A DNA stretch of 64,000 nt from SZUA-442 sp963753185 (GCA_963753185.1 CAVWBO010000007.1:868001-932000), one strand, 5' to 3'; shown: positions 32,791 to 40,639, numbered from the stretch's first letter. Program-made: numbers and translations. The notes: a model not told the origin generated them from the letters alone.

Positions 32791-34188
32791 GTGAACCCTG
32801 CAACTGACGCACTCGCCGGAGCGAAGCCATCCGTCTTCTGGGTCGATGACCTCGGGAGCTACGACCATGCTCCGGTCCTCACAGGTTCGGTGACCGCGGA
32901 CCTCGCGATCGTCGGTGCGGGGTTCACAGGGCTGTGGGCCGCCAACATCGCTGCCGAGGCCGATCCCACGAGGACGATCGTCGTCGTCGAGGCCGAGCGA
33001 ACGGGTCACGGTGCCAGTTCCCGCAACGGTGGGTTCCTCGAGGCCTCCCTCACCCACGGTGCAGGAAACGGCGTCTCGCGTTGGCCCGGCGAGATGGCCA
33101 CGATCGAACGGCTCGCAGGAGTGAACTACCGGTCGATCCTCGACTTCGTCGAGCGTCACGGCCTCGACGTCGGACTCGAACAGACGGGTGTCATCCACGT
33201 CGCCTCCCAGCCGTGGCACCTGGAAGAGCTCAAGGACGTCGCAGTCGCCCTCGCACGCAGTGGTGAGCCCTTCATCTCCCTCGACCGGTCGTCGGTGCAG
33301 GCGGCATTGGCCTCTCCGACCTACATCGGCGGGGTCAAAGAGCTCACAGGCACCTCGATCATCCATCCCGCGAAGCTGGTCATGGGCCTGCGGAACGTTG
33401 CCGAGCGCGCCGGCGTCAGGGTCTTCGACAGGTCGCCGGTCGTCGCGATCGCGCGAAAGGGAGCGATGCTGGAGGTCGCAACGGAGCACGGATCGGTCTC
33501 GGCCAAGAAGGTCATCGTCGCGACCAACGCATACGCACAGCCGATCCGCCGAATGCGCAGGTACGTCGTGCCCGTGTACGACTACGTGCTCATGACCGAG
33601 CCGCTCACCACCGATCAGATGGACTCCATCGGTTGGGACGGCCGCGAGGCGATATCGGATGTCAGCAACCAGTTCCACTACTACCGGTTGACGTCGGACA
33701 ACCGCATCCTGTGGGGTGGGTACGACGCCGTGTACCGGTACGGGAACGCCATCGGCGACCGCTACGACCAGGCGGGTGACACCCACGCCCTGCTGGCGGA
33801 CCACTTCTTCTCGACCTTCCCCCAACTCGAGGGCCTCCGCTTCTCCCACAAATGGGCAGGACCGATCGGCACCACCACGCGGTTCACGGCGACGTGGGGG
33901 AGGTCCCACGACGACGACCTCGTCTGGGTCGGTGGGTACACGGGCCTTGGTGTCGGGGCGAGCAGGTTCGGCGCCCAGGTCGCCCTCGACCTCGTCGATG
34001 GGATCGAGACCGAACGCACCCAGCTCGAGATGGTGAGGAAGAAGCCGCTTCCCTTCCCGCCGGAGCCCATCCGGTACCTCGGCATCTCGATGACGCGTCG
34101 GGCGCTCGCCCGATCCGACGCGAACGAGGGACGCCGTGGACCCTGGCTCAGGCTCCTCGACAGCCTCGGAATGGGCTTCGACTCCTGA
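32791..34188 (+). CDS. FAD-dependent amine oxidase, PuuB-like (copy 1)
   Basis: This 465-residue DAO-fold flavoprotein has the FAD dinucleotide motif DLAIVGAGFTGLWAANIAAEADP and the second block GHGASSRNGGFLEASLTHG, where the SSRNGG segment is typical of gamma-glutamylputrescine oxidases (PuuB). ELTGTSIIHPAKLVMGL, ATNAYAQPIRRM and the C-terminal WVGGYTGLGVGASRFGAQVALDL complete the fold. PuuB oxidises an N-acylated putrescine at the free amine, giving the aldehyde, ammonia and peroxide. PuuA and PuuD are absent here, so the substrate may be a different acyl-polyamine or a free amine. It shares a transcript with the aldehyde dehydrogenase just upstream (GTG start). Confidence 0.87.
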   Translation: MNPATDALAGAKPSVFWVDDLGSYDHAPVLTGSVTADLAIVGAGFTGLWAANIAAEADPTRTIVVVEAERTGHGASSRNGGFLEASLTHGAGNGVSRWPGEMATIERLAGVNYRSILDFVERHGLDVGLEQTGVIHVASQPWHLEELKDVAVALARSGEPFISLDRSSVQAALASPTYIGGVKELTGTSIIHPAKLVMGLRNVAERAGVRVFDRSPVVAIARKGAMLEVATEHGSVSAKKVIVATNAYAQPIRRMRRYVVPVYDYVLMTEPLTTDQMDSIGWDGREAISDVSNQFHYYRLTSDNRILWGGYDAVYRYGNAIGDRYDQAGDTHALLADHFFSTFPQLEGLRFSHKWAGPIGTTTRFTATWGRSHDDDLVWVGGYTGLGVGASRFGAQVALDLVDGIETERTQLEMVRKKPLPFPPEPIRYLGISMTRRALARSDANEGRRGPWLRLLDSLGMGFDS

Positions 34189-34203
34189 CCCCTCGAGCGC
34201 GGA

Positions 34204-34647
34204 TCAGCGGGTTCCCCAGTCGTAGGTCTGCTTCTCGAGGCGGAGGTAGGTGAAGATCTCGGTGCTGGTGATGGTCTCGATCGAGCGCACCCTGTTCATC
34301 GTCTCGATCAAGCGGCTCATGTTCTCCGCGACGACTTCCACGAGGATGTCGAACCTTCCGGCGACGATGACCACGTAGTCGACCGCGTCGATGGCTCCGA
34401 TTGCGCGGGCAGCCTCCTCGAGATCACCATCGACCTTGATGCCCGCCATCGCCTGGACGGTGAACCCGAGCGTCATGGGATCGGTGACCGCGACGATCTG
34501 CATCACCCCTTGGTCGATGAGGTGGAGGACCCGCTGTCGCACGGCAGCGGGCGACAGGCCGACCTTCGGACCGAGCGTGGAGAATGGCATTCGGCCATCG
34601 TCCTGGAGGAGGCCGATGATCTCCTTGTCCGTGTCGTCGAGCTTCAT
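34204..34647 (-). CDS. Lrp/AsnC family transcriptional regulator
   Basis: This 147-residue regulator has an N-terminal winged helix-turn-helix (LDDTDKEIIGLLQDDGRMPFSTLGPKVGLSPAAVRQRV, about 3-45) and a C-terminal RAM/ligand-binding domain (MAGIKVDGDLEEAARAIGAIDAVDYVVIVAGRFDILVEVVAENMSRL). The family responds to amino acids or related effectors. Its start overlaps the stop of alanine dehydrogenase (ATGA) in the operon aminotransferase-ald-lrp, so alanine or a polyamine intermediate is a plausible effector. Likely targets are the shared operators at 27164-27226 and 37084-37176; this is inference. Confidence 0.88.
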   Translation of the reverse strand: MKLDDTDKEIIGLLQDDGRMPFSTLGPKVGLSPAAVRQRVLHLIDQGVMQIVAVTDPMTLGFTVQAMAGIKVDGDLEEAARAIGAIDAVDYVVIVAGRFDILVEVVAENMSRLIETMNRVRSIETITSTEIFTYLRLEKQTYDWGTR

Positions 34648-35738
34648 GCGGCGCCGGTGGGTGCCAGGGCCTCGCGCACGATCGGATGGGTGATCTCGCC
34701 GTCGCGCGTGTTGATGCCCGATGCCAGTTCGGGTCTCGCGGCGACCGCGCCATCCACGCCGAGCGTCGCGAGGGCGACGAGGTACGGCGTCGTGACGTTC
34801 GTGAGGGCAAAGGTCGACGTGCGAGGCACCGCTCCCGGCATGTTCCCGACGGCATAGTGAACGACATCGTGGACCACGAACGTCGGCTCCTGATGCGACG
34901 TCTCGCGGCTCGTCTCGACACAGCCACCCTGGTCGATGGCGACATCGACGATCACCGCCCCGCGCTGCATCATCCGTACGTGGTCCTCGGTGATGACGCG
35001 AGGCGCCTTCGCTCCCGGCACGAGGACCGCGCCGACCACCAGGTCCGCCGTCGCGATCGACTCGGCGACCGAGGTCCGGTTGCTCGCAAGGAGCGTCATG
35101 CGTCCGAAGACGAGGTCATCGAGCTCCCGGAGGCGATTCACGTCGATGTCGAGGATCGTGACGTGGGCGCCCATCCCGCCGGCGATCTTCGCGGCGTTCC
35201 ATCCGACGTGGCCGCCACCGATGATGACGACATTCGCCGGTGCGACGCCGGGTACGCCACCGAGCATCGTCCCACGCCCACCCTTGGGTGCCTCGAGGTG
35301 GGACGCGCCTGCCTGGATCGACAGGCGGCCAGCGACCTCGCTCATCGGGGCGAGCAGGGGAAGATCGCCGTCGAGTTCGACGGTCTCGTACGCGATCGCC
35401 GTCGTCCCCGCGGTGAGGAGCGCATCTGCGACCCTCGGGTAGGCCGCGAGGTGGAGGTAGGTGTACAGGGTCAGATCGTTGCGCAGCAGCGCGAACTCCG
35501 ACACCTGGGGCTCCTTGACCTTGCAGACGATGTCCGCGGACCAGGCGTCGTCTGCCGTCGGGACGATCGTGGCTCCCGCGGCGACGTATTCTCCGTCCTC
35601 GATCGCCGATCCCTCGCCAGCACCCGCCTGAACGAGGACCTGCACGCCGCGAGACGTGAGCTCCTCCGCTCCTGCGGCGGTGAGGCCGACCCTGCGCTCG
35701 TCCGGCTTGATCTCGGTCGGGACCCCAACCGTTGTCAT
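34644..35738 (-). CDS. ald: Alanine dehydrogenase
   Basis: This 364-residue NAD-dependent enzyme interconverts L-alanine with pyruvate plus ammonia. It has VGVPTEIKPDERRVGLTAAGAEEL at the N-terminus, the substrate lysine in CKVKEPQ, and the catalytic histidine in LYTYLHLAAYP. MLGGVPGVAPANVVIIGGGHVGWNAAKIAGGMGAHVTILDID is the NAD Rossmann motif, and DQGGCVETS is present. It starts within the stop of the aminotransferase gene (ATGA) and ends within the start of the lrp gene. That position suggests it recycles the alanine made by the pyruvate-dependent aminotransferase. Confidence 0.94.
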   Translation of the reverse strand: MTTVGVPTEIKPDERRVGLTAAGAEELTSRGVQVLVQAGAGEGSAIEDGEYVAAGATIVPTADDAWSADIVCKVKEPQVSEFALLRNDLTLYTYLHLAAYPRVADALLTAGTTAIAYETVELDGDLPLLAPMSEVAGRLSIQAGASHLEAPKGGRGTMLGGVPGVAPANVVIIGGGHVGWNAAKIAGGMGAHVTILDIDVNRLRELDDLVFGRMTLLASNRTSVAESIATADLVVGAVLVPGAKAPRVITEDHVRMMQRGAVIVDVAIDQGGCVETSRETSHQEPTFVVHDVVHYAVGNMPGAVPRTSTFALTNVTTPYLVALATLGVDGAVAARPELASGINTRDGEITHPIVREALAPTGAA

Positions 35739-37048
35739 GCGTTCATCTCCGACCATGCCCTGTCGAGGGCCTCGCGTGAGATCCGAACGATCTCGTCGAA
35801 CTCCTCGGGCCCCGCGATGAGCGGGGGTGAATACTGCAGGATGGGGGCACCACGACCGTCCGCCCTCGCGATCATGCCGAGTTCGAGGAGGAGGGGCTTG
35901 AGCCGACCCACGATCTCGGTCGCCTCCTCCCTCGAGAAGTGGATACCGTTCTCCGGATCCTTCTGGAGCTCGACGGCGTAGAAGTAGCCGGCACCACGCA
36001 ACTCGGCGGCGATGGGGTGGTCGAGGAGCGTCTCGAGCTTCGACCTGAACATGCCCTCATGGGCCGCAGCATGCTCGACGATGCCCTCGGCCTCCATCGC
36101 CTCGATGTTGGCGAGGGCCACGGCACACGAAACGGGATGGCCGCCGAACGTGATGCCGTGCCACACGATGTCCTCGCTCGCCCGGATCGCCTCGGCGATG
36201 TGAGGGCGGGTGATGACACCTCCGAGCGGTGCATATCCGGACGTGGCTCCTTTGGCGAACGTGATCATGTCCGGTACGTAGTCGAACTTCTGTCCGCCGA
36301 ACCAGGTACCGAGCCTTCCGAACGCGCAGATGACCTCGTCGCTCACGAGCAGGATCCCGTACCGGTCGCAGATCTCGCGGACCTGCTGCCAGTACCCCTC
36401 ATAAGGAACGAAGCAGCCACCTGAGTTCTGGACCGGCTCGAGGAACACCGCGGCGACGGTCCCAGGGCCCTCGGCCAGGATCGCCTCCTCGATCTCGTCG
36501 GCGGCCCGGGGGTTGTCCGTCGTCGACACGTGCGTCACGAGGTGGTTCAGCATCGGTTCGAAGGGTGCGCGGATCGGAGGGATGCTCGTGATCGACAGGG
36601 CACCGAGTGTGGTCCCGTGGTACGCGGTCTTCCGAGCGATCACCTTCAGGCGATCGGGCTCACCGTTCGCAAGGTGGTACTGGCGTGCGAGCTTCCATGC
36701 GGACTCGACGGCTTCGGAGCCGCCTGCCGTGAAGAAGACCCTGTCCATGTCACCGGGGGAGAGCTCTGCGAGCTTCTGGGCGAGCGCTGCGGCCGGTGGG
36801 TGGGCCATGCCCCACACGGGGAAGAAGGCCATCGTCTCTGCCTGCTTGCTCGCAGCGTTTGCGAGGTCCGACCGACCGTGGCCGATCTCGGTGACGAAGA
36901 GGCCGGCAAGGGCATCGAGATAGCGCTTGCCATCGGTGTCCCAGACATAGCACCCGTCGCCGCGCTCGATGAGCACGGGACCTTCACCAGGTACCTGTGC
37001 GAAGTGGAGCCAGAGGTGATCCCGCGCCGCCGTTCGGATGTCCTTCAT
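35735..37048 (-). CDS. Class III aminotransferase, putrescine/diamine-pyruvate type
   Basis: This 437-residue PLP enzyme belongs to the omega-amino acid/polyamine:pyruvate group (SpuC-like). PLP-binding elements are FFTAGGSEAVESAWKLAR, AYHGTTLGA and LVSDEVICAFGRLGTWFG, with the Schiff-base lysine in ITFAKGATSGYAPLGGVI. The start KDIRTAARDHLWLHFAQVPGEGPVLIERGDGCYVWDTDG is usual for the group. It would move an amino group from putrescine (or cadaverine, spermidine) to pyruvate, giving an aldehyde and alanine. A GGGAGGA ribosome binding site right before the ATG at 37048 sets the start. It is divergent from the cupin-agmatinase operon. Confidence 0.9.
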   Translation of the reverse strand: MKDIRTAARDHLWLHFAQVPGEGPVLIERGDGCYVWDTDGKRYLDALAGLFVTEIGHGRSDLANAASKQAETMAFFPVWGMAHPPAAALAQKLAELSPGDMDRVFFTAGGSEAVESAWKLARQYHLANGEPDRLKVIARKTAYHGTTLGALSITSIPPIRAPFEPMLNHLVTHVSTTDNPRAADEIEEAILAEGPGTVAAVFLEPVQNSGGCFVPYEGYWQQVREICDRYGILLVSDEVICAFGRLGTWFGGQKFDYVPDMITFAKGATSGYAPLGGVITRPHIAEAIRASEDIVWHGITFGGHPVSCAVALANIEAMEAEGIVEHAAAHEGMFRSKLETLLDHPIAAELRGAGYFYAVELQKDPENGIHFSREEATEIVGRLKPLLLELGMIARADGRGAPILQYSPPLIAGPEEFDEIVRISREALDRAWSEMNA

Positions 37049-37083
37049 CGGTCCTCCCATACGTGATCCGCGCCACCAATATA

Positions 37084-37176
37084 GACCGTATCGGGTCCCG
37101 ATGTACAACGAATCGCTCGTGAAATCGTCCGATGTCCGTCGTATCGCTTGTGGACGTGGAGAGACTCCACCATACT
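37084..37176. promoter_or_regulatory. Divergent promoter/operator of the aminotransferase and cupin-agmatinase operons
   Basis: Towards the cupin, TTGTGG (37148-37153) and CATACT (37171-37176) are 17 bases apart and end seven bases before the ATG, so the message is probably leaderless. TCGTATCGCTTG (37139-37150) overlaps the -35 in the same position as its copy at 27189. GTACAACGAATCGCTCG (37103-37119) matches 15 of 17 bases of the block at 27164-27180. CCGTATCGGGTC at 37086 is a third, weaker copy of the CGTATC element. Towards the aminotransferase a TATATT lies on the minus strand near 37077-37082. Confidence 0.55.
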
Positions 37177-37183
37177 GTCGGGC

Positions 37184-37555
37184 ATGGAAGCAGCATCGAC
37201 CCCGACTGGCGCTCGCGTCGAGCGCTTCGATCCGCGTGCACCGACGATCCGACTCGACCCGATCGGTGGAGACCCATCAGGCCCCAGCGCAGGGCTCGTC
37301 GAGCTCGCGCACGTCGACGACATGGAGGTCGGTGTCTGGGATCACACCGTGGGCACGTCCGTGCACACCGAATTCGACGAGGTGTTCGTCGTCATCTCAG
37401 GCTCGGTGACCGTCACGGAGGCAGGGAGGGATCCGATCAGCTTCGGCCCCGGGGATGTCGGGATCCTGCGTGAGGGTGCCAGGACGAAATGGACCGTCCA
37501 CGAGCACCTCAGGAAGGTCTGGATCTCGCGTGCAACGGCGGGCGGCGATGGGTGA
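37184..37555 (+). CDS. Small cupin-domain protein
   Basis: This 123-residue single-domain cupin has DMEVGVWDHTVGTSVHTEFDEVFVVISGSVTVTE and FGPGDVGILREGARTKWTVHEHLRKVWI as the two cupin motifs. The first contains H-x-E-F-D-E rather than the full HxH-E metal set, so metal binding may be altered. The pattern is close to (S)-ureidoglycine aminohydrolase-like/DUF861 cupins that accompany polyamine and FAD oxidase genes. Its role is not known. Its last eight bases overlap the start of the GNAT gene. Confidence 0.8.
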   Translation: MEAASTPTGARVERFDPRAPTIRLDPIGGDPSGPSAGLVELAHVDDMEVGVWDHTVGTSVHTEFDEVFVVISGSVTVTEAGRDPISFGPGDVGILREGARTKWTVHEHLRKVWISRATAGGDG

Positions 37556-38180
37556 GCTCGTCTACACCGTCGCATCGAGCGAGTACGCACAGGACCTCGT
37601 CTCCCTCGAGCTCCTCTGCTTCCCGACCGTGGACGTGGACGACCTCCTGACCGTCGAGGGGATCATCCTCCAGGAGCAGATCTTCCCCGAGGGGGCGTTC
37701 ATGGTGCTCGACGGTGATCGGGTCGTCGCAATGGCCTCCGGGGTCTTCGTCGACTACGACATCTCCCAACCCCAGCATTCGATGGACGAGGTCGTGGGTC
37801 CCCTCGGCATGGAGCACCACGACCCAGACGGGGACTGGTACTACGGCATCGACATCGCGGTGCATCCCGACTACCGGGGCCGGGGCATCGCCAGGAAGCT
37901 CTACGACCTCCGAAAACAGCTCGTGGTCGAGCATGGACGGCGCGGCATCATCGCAGGGGGCGTGATCCCGGGTTTTGCGAACCACAAGCACTCGATGACG
38001 GCACAGGAATACGTCGATGCCGTCGCAGCGGGGGAGCTGACGGATCCGACGCTGACCGCCCAGCTACGCAATGGCTTCGAGGTGCGTGGGGTGATCGCGG
38101 ACTACGTGCACGACGAGAGCACCGACAACTGGGCATCGTTCCTCGTATGGTTCAATCCGCACCTGCGCAGCGACGATTGA
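37548..38180 (+). CDS. Stand-alone GNAT acyltransferase related to the YhcX N-terminal domain (copy 2)
   Basis: This 210-residue GNAT is paralogous to the gene at 24034-24654. Shared blocks are DWYYGIDIAVHPDYRGRGIARKLYDLRKQLV with the CoA loop RGRGIA, IIAGGVIPGFANHKHSMTAQEYVDAV, DPTLTAQLRNGFEVRGVIADYVHDESTDNWASFLVWFNP. This is closer than copy 1 to the GNAT domain of bifunctional GNAT/carbon-nitrogen hydrolases, yet no hydrolase domain follows. It lies between a cupin and agmatinase in one operon. Acetylation or other acylation of agmatine or putrescine is a reasonable but unproven role. Confidence 0.83.
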   Translation: MGELVYTVASSEYAQDLVSLELLCFPTVDVDDLLTVEGIILQEQIFPEGAFMVLDGDRVVAMASGVFVDYDISQPQHSMDEVVGPLGMEHHDPDGDWYYGIDIAVHPDYRGRGIARKLYDLRKQLVVEHGRRGIIAGGVIPGFANHKHSMTAQEYVDAVAAGELTDPTLTAQLRNGFEVRGVIADYVHDESTDNWASFLVWFNPHLRSDD

Positions 38181-38202
38181 CGGCGATTCGATAGGAGGCT
38201 CC

Positions 38203-39171
38203 ATGGAGGATGTGTACCGTTTCGCCTCCTTCCCGTCGTTCGCCGGCGTGCCCAACGTCCCGCTCGCCCGATTGGTGGACGACCCCCCGGACGTCGTGAT
38301 CGTCGGCGCTCCGATCGATTGGGGAGCAACGTATCGCGCAGGTGCGCGATTCGGGCCGAAGGCCATCCGGGAGGCCGACTACCTCGGCGCCGACATGGTC
38401 CGCCCCCACCTGCCGACGGGGATCGACCCGTTCCAGGTCCTTCGCGTCGTCGATGTCGGTGACATCGACGTTCCTCCCGGCTACCTCGAGCAAGGCCTCG
38501 AGACCCTGGCCGTGGCGGTGGAGACCATCGCCGCGTGCGGTGCCGTCCCGATCGTGCTCGGTGGAGACCACTCCGTTACCTTCGGCAACGGTACCGGTCT
38601 CGCCAGGGTCCACGGCGACGGCACGTTCGGCGTCGTCCACTTCGACGCCCACGCGGATACCGGCATGACGAATGCCGGTGCACTCCACGGCCACGGGACA
38701 CCCATGCGTCGCCTCATCGAGTCGGGAGCCGTACCAGGTGAACGGTTCGTCCAGATCGGGCTTCGGGGCTACTGGCCGGGACCCGAGACGGTCGCATGGA
38801 TGGCCGAGCAGGGAATGCGCACATTCCTCATGTCCGAGATCGTCGAGCGGGGACTGCGACCGGTCGTCGACGACGCGGTCAGGGCCGCATCCGGATCGGA
38901 GAGCATCGGCGTCTTCTTGTCGATCGACGTCGACGTCGTCGACCCCGGCATGGCACCGGGCACGGGGACCCCCGAACCCGGGGGCCTGACGTCGCGAGAG
39001 CTGCTCGACACGATTCGGCGACTCTCCCGTGAGCTGCCGATCGTCGGGGCTGACATGGTCGAGGTCTCGCCCCCGTATGACGGCCCGGGCCAGATCACGG
39101 CGTTCCTGGCGAATCGAGTCGTGCTCGAGATCCTCAACGGCATGGCCGAGAGGAAGGTCGGAGGTTCGTGA
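38203..39171 (+). CDS. speB: Agmatinase/ureohydrolase
   Basis: This 322-residue arginase-fold enzyme has all metal ligands of the binuclear manganese site: GGDHS, HFDAHADTG, and SIDVDVVDPGMAPGTGTPEPGG. Agmatinase releases urea from agmatine and yields putrescine; guanidinobutyrase or related guanidino-acid hydrolases have the same motifs. The N-terminal PIDWGATYRAGARFGPKAIRE is usual for the group. GGAGG eight bases before the ATG sets the start. Its stop overlaps the FAD oxidase start (GTGA). In this locus agmatine to putrescine is the most economical reading. Confidence 0.88.
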   Translation: MEDVYRFASFPSFAGVPNVPLARLVDDPPDVVIVGAPIDWGATYRAGARFGPKAIREADYLGADMVRPHLPTGIDPFQVLRVVDVGDIDVPPGYLEQGLETLAVAVETIAACGAVPIVLGGDHSVTFGNGTGLARVHGDGTFGVVHFDAHADTGMTNAGALHGHGTPMRRLIESGAVPGERFVQIGLRGYWPGPETVAWMAEQGMRTFLMSEIVERGLRPVVDDAVRAASGSESIGVFLSIDVDVVDPGMAPGTGTPEPGGLTSRELLDTIRRLSRELPIVGADMVEVSPPYDGPGQITAFLANRVVLEILNGMAERKVGGS

Positions 39172-40550
39172 ACGCCGCTGACGCGATCCGGCGACCCCTC
39201 TGGTGGGACGCCGTCCGCGCCGAGCCGACACGGCCCGGGTTGGATGGCGACCTCGATGTCGACGTCGTCATCGTCGGTGCGGGCTTCACCGGGCTGTGGT
39301 GTGCCTACCACCTCGCATCACTCGCACCGGAACTCGCGATCGCGGTGATCGAGCGGAGCCATGTGGGCTTCGGTGCGAGCGGCCGCAACGGCGGTTGGTG
39401 CCACGCCGAGTACCCGCTCGGCCATGACCAGCTCGCAAGGGACCACGGTCGGCCGGTCGCCCTGTCGCACATGCGGGCGCTGTTCGAGAGCGTCGACGAC
39501 GTCGGAGCCATCGCCAACGCCGAGGGAATCGAGTGCGACTATCACAAGGGCGGCGTCCTGACCCTCGCCCGCACCGGTTTCCAGGATGGATACGCGCGCG
39601 AAGAGGTCGAATACGCGCACACGCTCGGCTTGGGGTCGGACGACATTCGGTACCTCGACACGGTGGCAGCACGCGAGATGCTCGACGCCAGGGACGTCGT
39701 CGGAGGTGTCTGGTACGCGCATGGCGCGAGGATCCATCCGGCGAAGCTCGTCCATGGCCTCGCAGCTGCCGCCGAGCGTCGAGGCGTGATGATCTACGAG
39801 GGAACGGCCGTCCAGCGACTCGAGGAACGCAGCGTCACCACGGACCGCGGGACGGTGCGCGCAGGGACCGTGGTGCTTGCGACGGAGGGCTTCGGGAGTC
39901 GGCTCCCCGGACGGTCGCGCATCGTCATCCCCCTCTACTCCCTCATGATCGCGACCGAGCCGCTGACGGATGCCACGTGGGAGGGGATCGGACTCGCCGA
40001 CAGGCAGACGTTCACCGATTTCCGCAACCTGATCATCTACGGCCAGCGGACGGCGGACGGCAGGTTCGCGTTCGGGGGCCGCGGTGCGCCGTACCACTTC
40101 GGATCGAGGATCGAGCCTGGTTTCGACATCGACGACGGTGTGCACGCGGAGCTATGCCGTGTCCTCGTCGAGCTGTTCCCACAACTCGGGGACGTCCAGG
40201 TCACCCATCGGTGGGGCGGTCCGCTCGGCGTGGCGCGTGATTGGCGTCCGACTGTGTCGATCGATCGCAGTGCGGGCTTCGCCCATGCCGGTGGGTATGT
40301 CGGTGACGGCGTCGCAACCGCGCAGCTCGCAGGGCGAACGCTCGCGGAGCTCATCGCCGGCCACGAGACGGAGCGCACGTCCCTGCCGTGGGTGAATCAC
40401 GCATCCAGGAAGTGGGAACCAGAGCCGCTCCGATGGATCGGCGTCAACGCCGGCCTCGGCCTCGCGAAGCTTGCCGACAGGAGGGAAGCCTCGACCGGAA
40501 GGGCGTCCCGGCTCGGGGCGATCGGGTCCTGGCTTCGCGGGAAGCGCTGA
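39168..40550 (+). CDS. FAD-dependent amine oxidase, PuuB-like (copy 2)
   Basis: This 460-residue DAO-fold flavoprotein is paralogous to the one at 32791. The FAD motif is VDVVIVGAGFTGLWCAYHLA, with GFGASGRNGGWCHAEYPLGHDQ, WYAHGARIHPAKLVHGLAAAAE and the C-terminal FAHAGGYVGDGVATAQLAGRTLAELI. In copy 1 the second block reads SSRNGG where this one reads SGRNGG. Two divergent copies in separate operons suggest different amine substrates. It begins with GTG inside the speB stop. A hairpin terminator at 40588 follows. Confidence 0.87.
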   Translation: MNAADAIRRPLWWDAVRAEPTRPGLDGDLDVDVVIVGAGFTGLWCAYHLASLAPELAIAVIERSHVGFGASGRNGGWCHAEYPLGHDQLARDHGRPVALSHMRALFESVDDVGAIANAEGIECDYHKGGVLTLARTGFQDGYAREEVEYAHTLGLGSDDIRYLDTVAAREMLDARDVVGGVWYAHGARIHPAKLVHGLAAAAERRGVMIYEGTAVQRLEERSVTTDRGTVRAGTVVLATEGFGSRLPGRSRIVIPLYSLMIATEPLTDATWEGIGLADRQTFTDFRNLIIYGQRTADGRFAFGGRGAPYHFGSRIEPGFDIDDGVHAELCRVLVELFPQLGDVQVTHRWGGPLGVARDWRPTVSIDRSAGFAHAGGYVGDGVATAQLAGRTLAELIAGHETERTSLPWVNHASRKWEPEPLRWIGVNAGLGLAKLADRREASTGRASRLGAIGSWLRGKR

Positions 40551-40587
40551 CCGGGAGCACTGGGAGGTGGAACCGCGCCGGACGCGA

Positions 40588-40615
40588 ATGGAGCCGCCCC
40601 GAAGGACGGCTCCAT
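40588..40615. terminator. Bidirectional hairpin between the FAD oxidase and the sigma factor
   Basis: A 9-bp stem (ATGGAGCCG / CGGCTCCAT) closes a 10-base loop, 37 bases after the oxidase stop and 24 bases beyond the end of the sigma-factor gene on the other strand. There is no T-run. Confidence 0.55.
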
Positions 40616-40639
40616 CACCGATTCGCTGATCGATCCGGC

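Noticed and set aside
38152..39231. Open frame antisense to agmatinase (359 codons)
   Set aside because: The sense strand has all manganese ligands of agmatinase; the antisense product has no motif.
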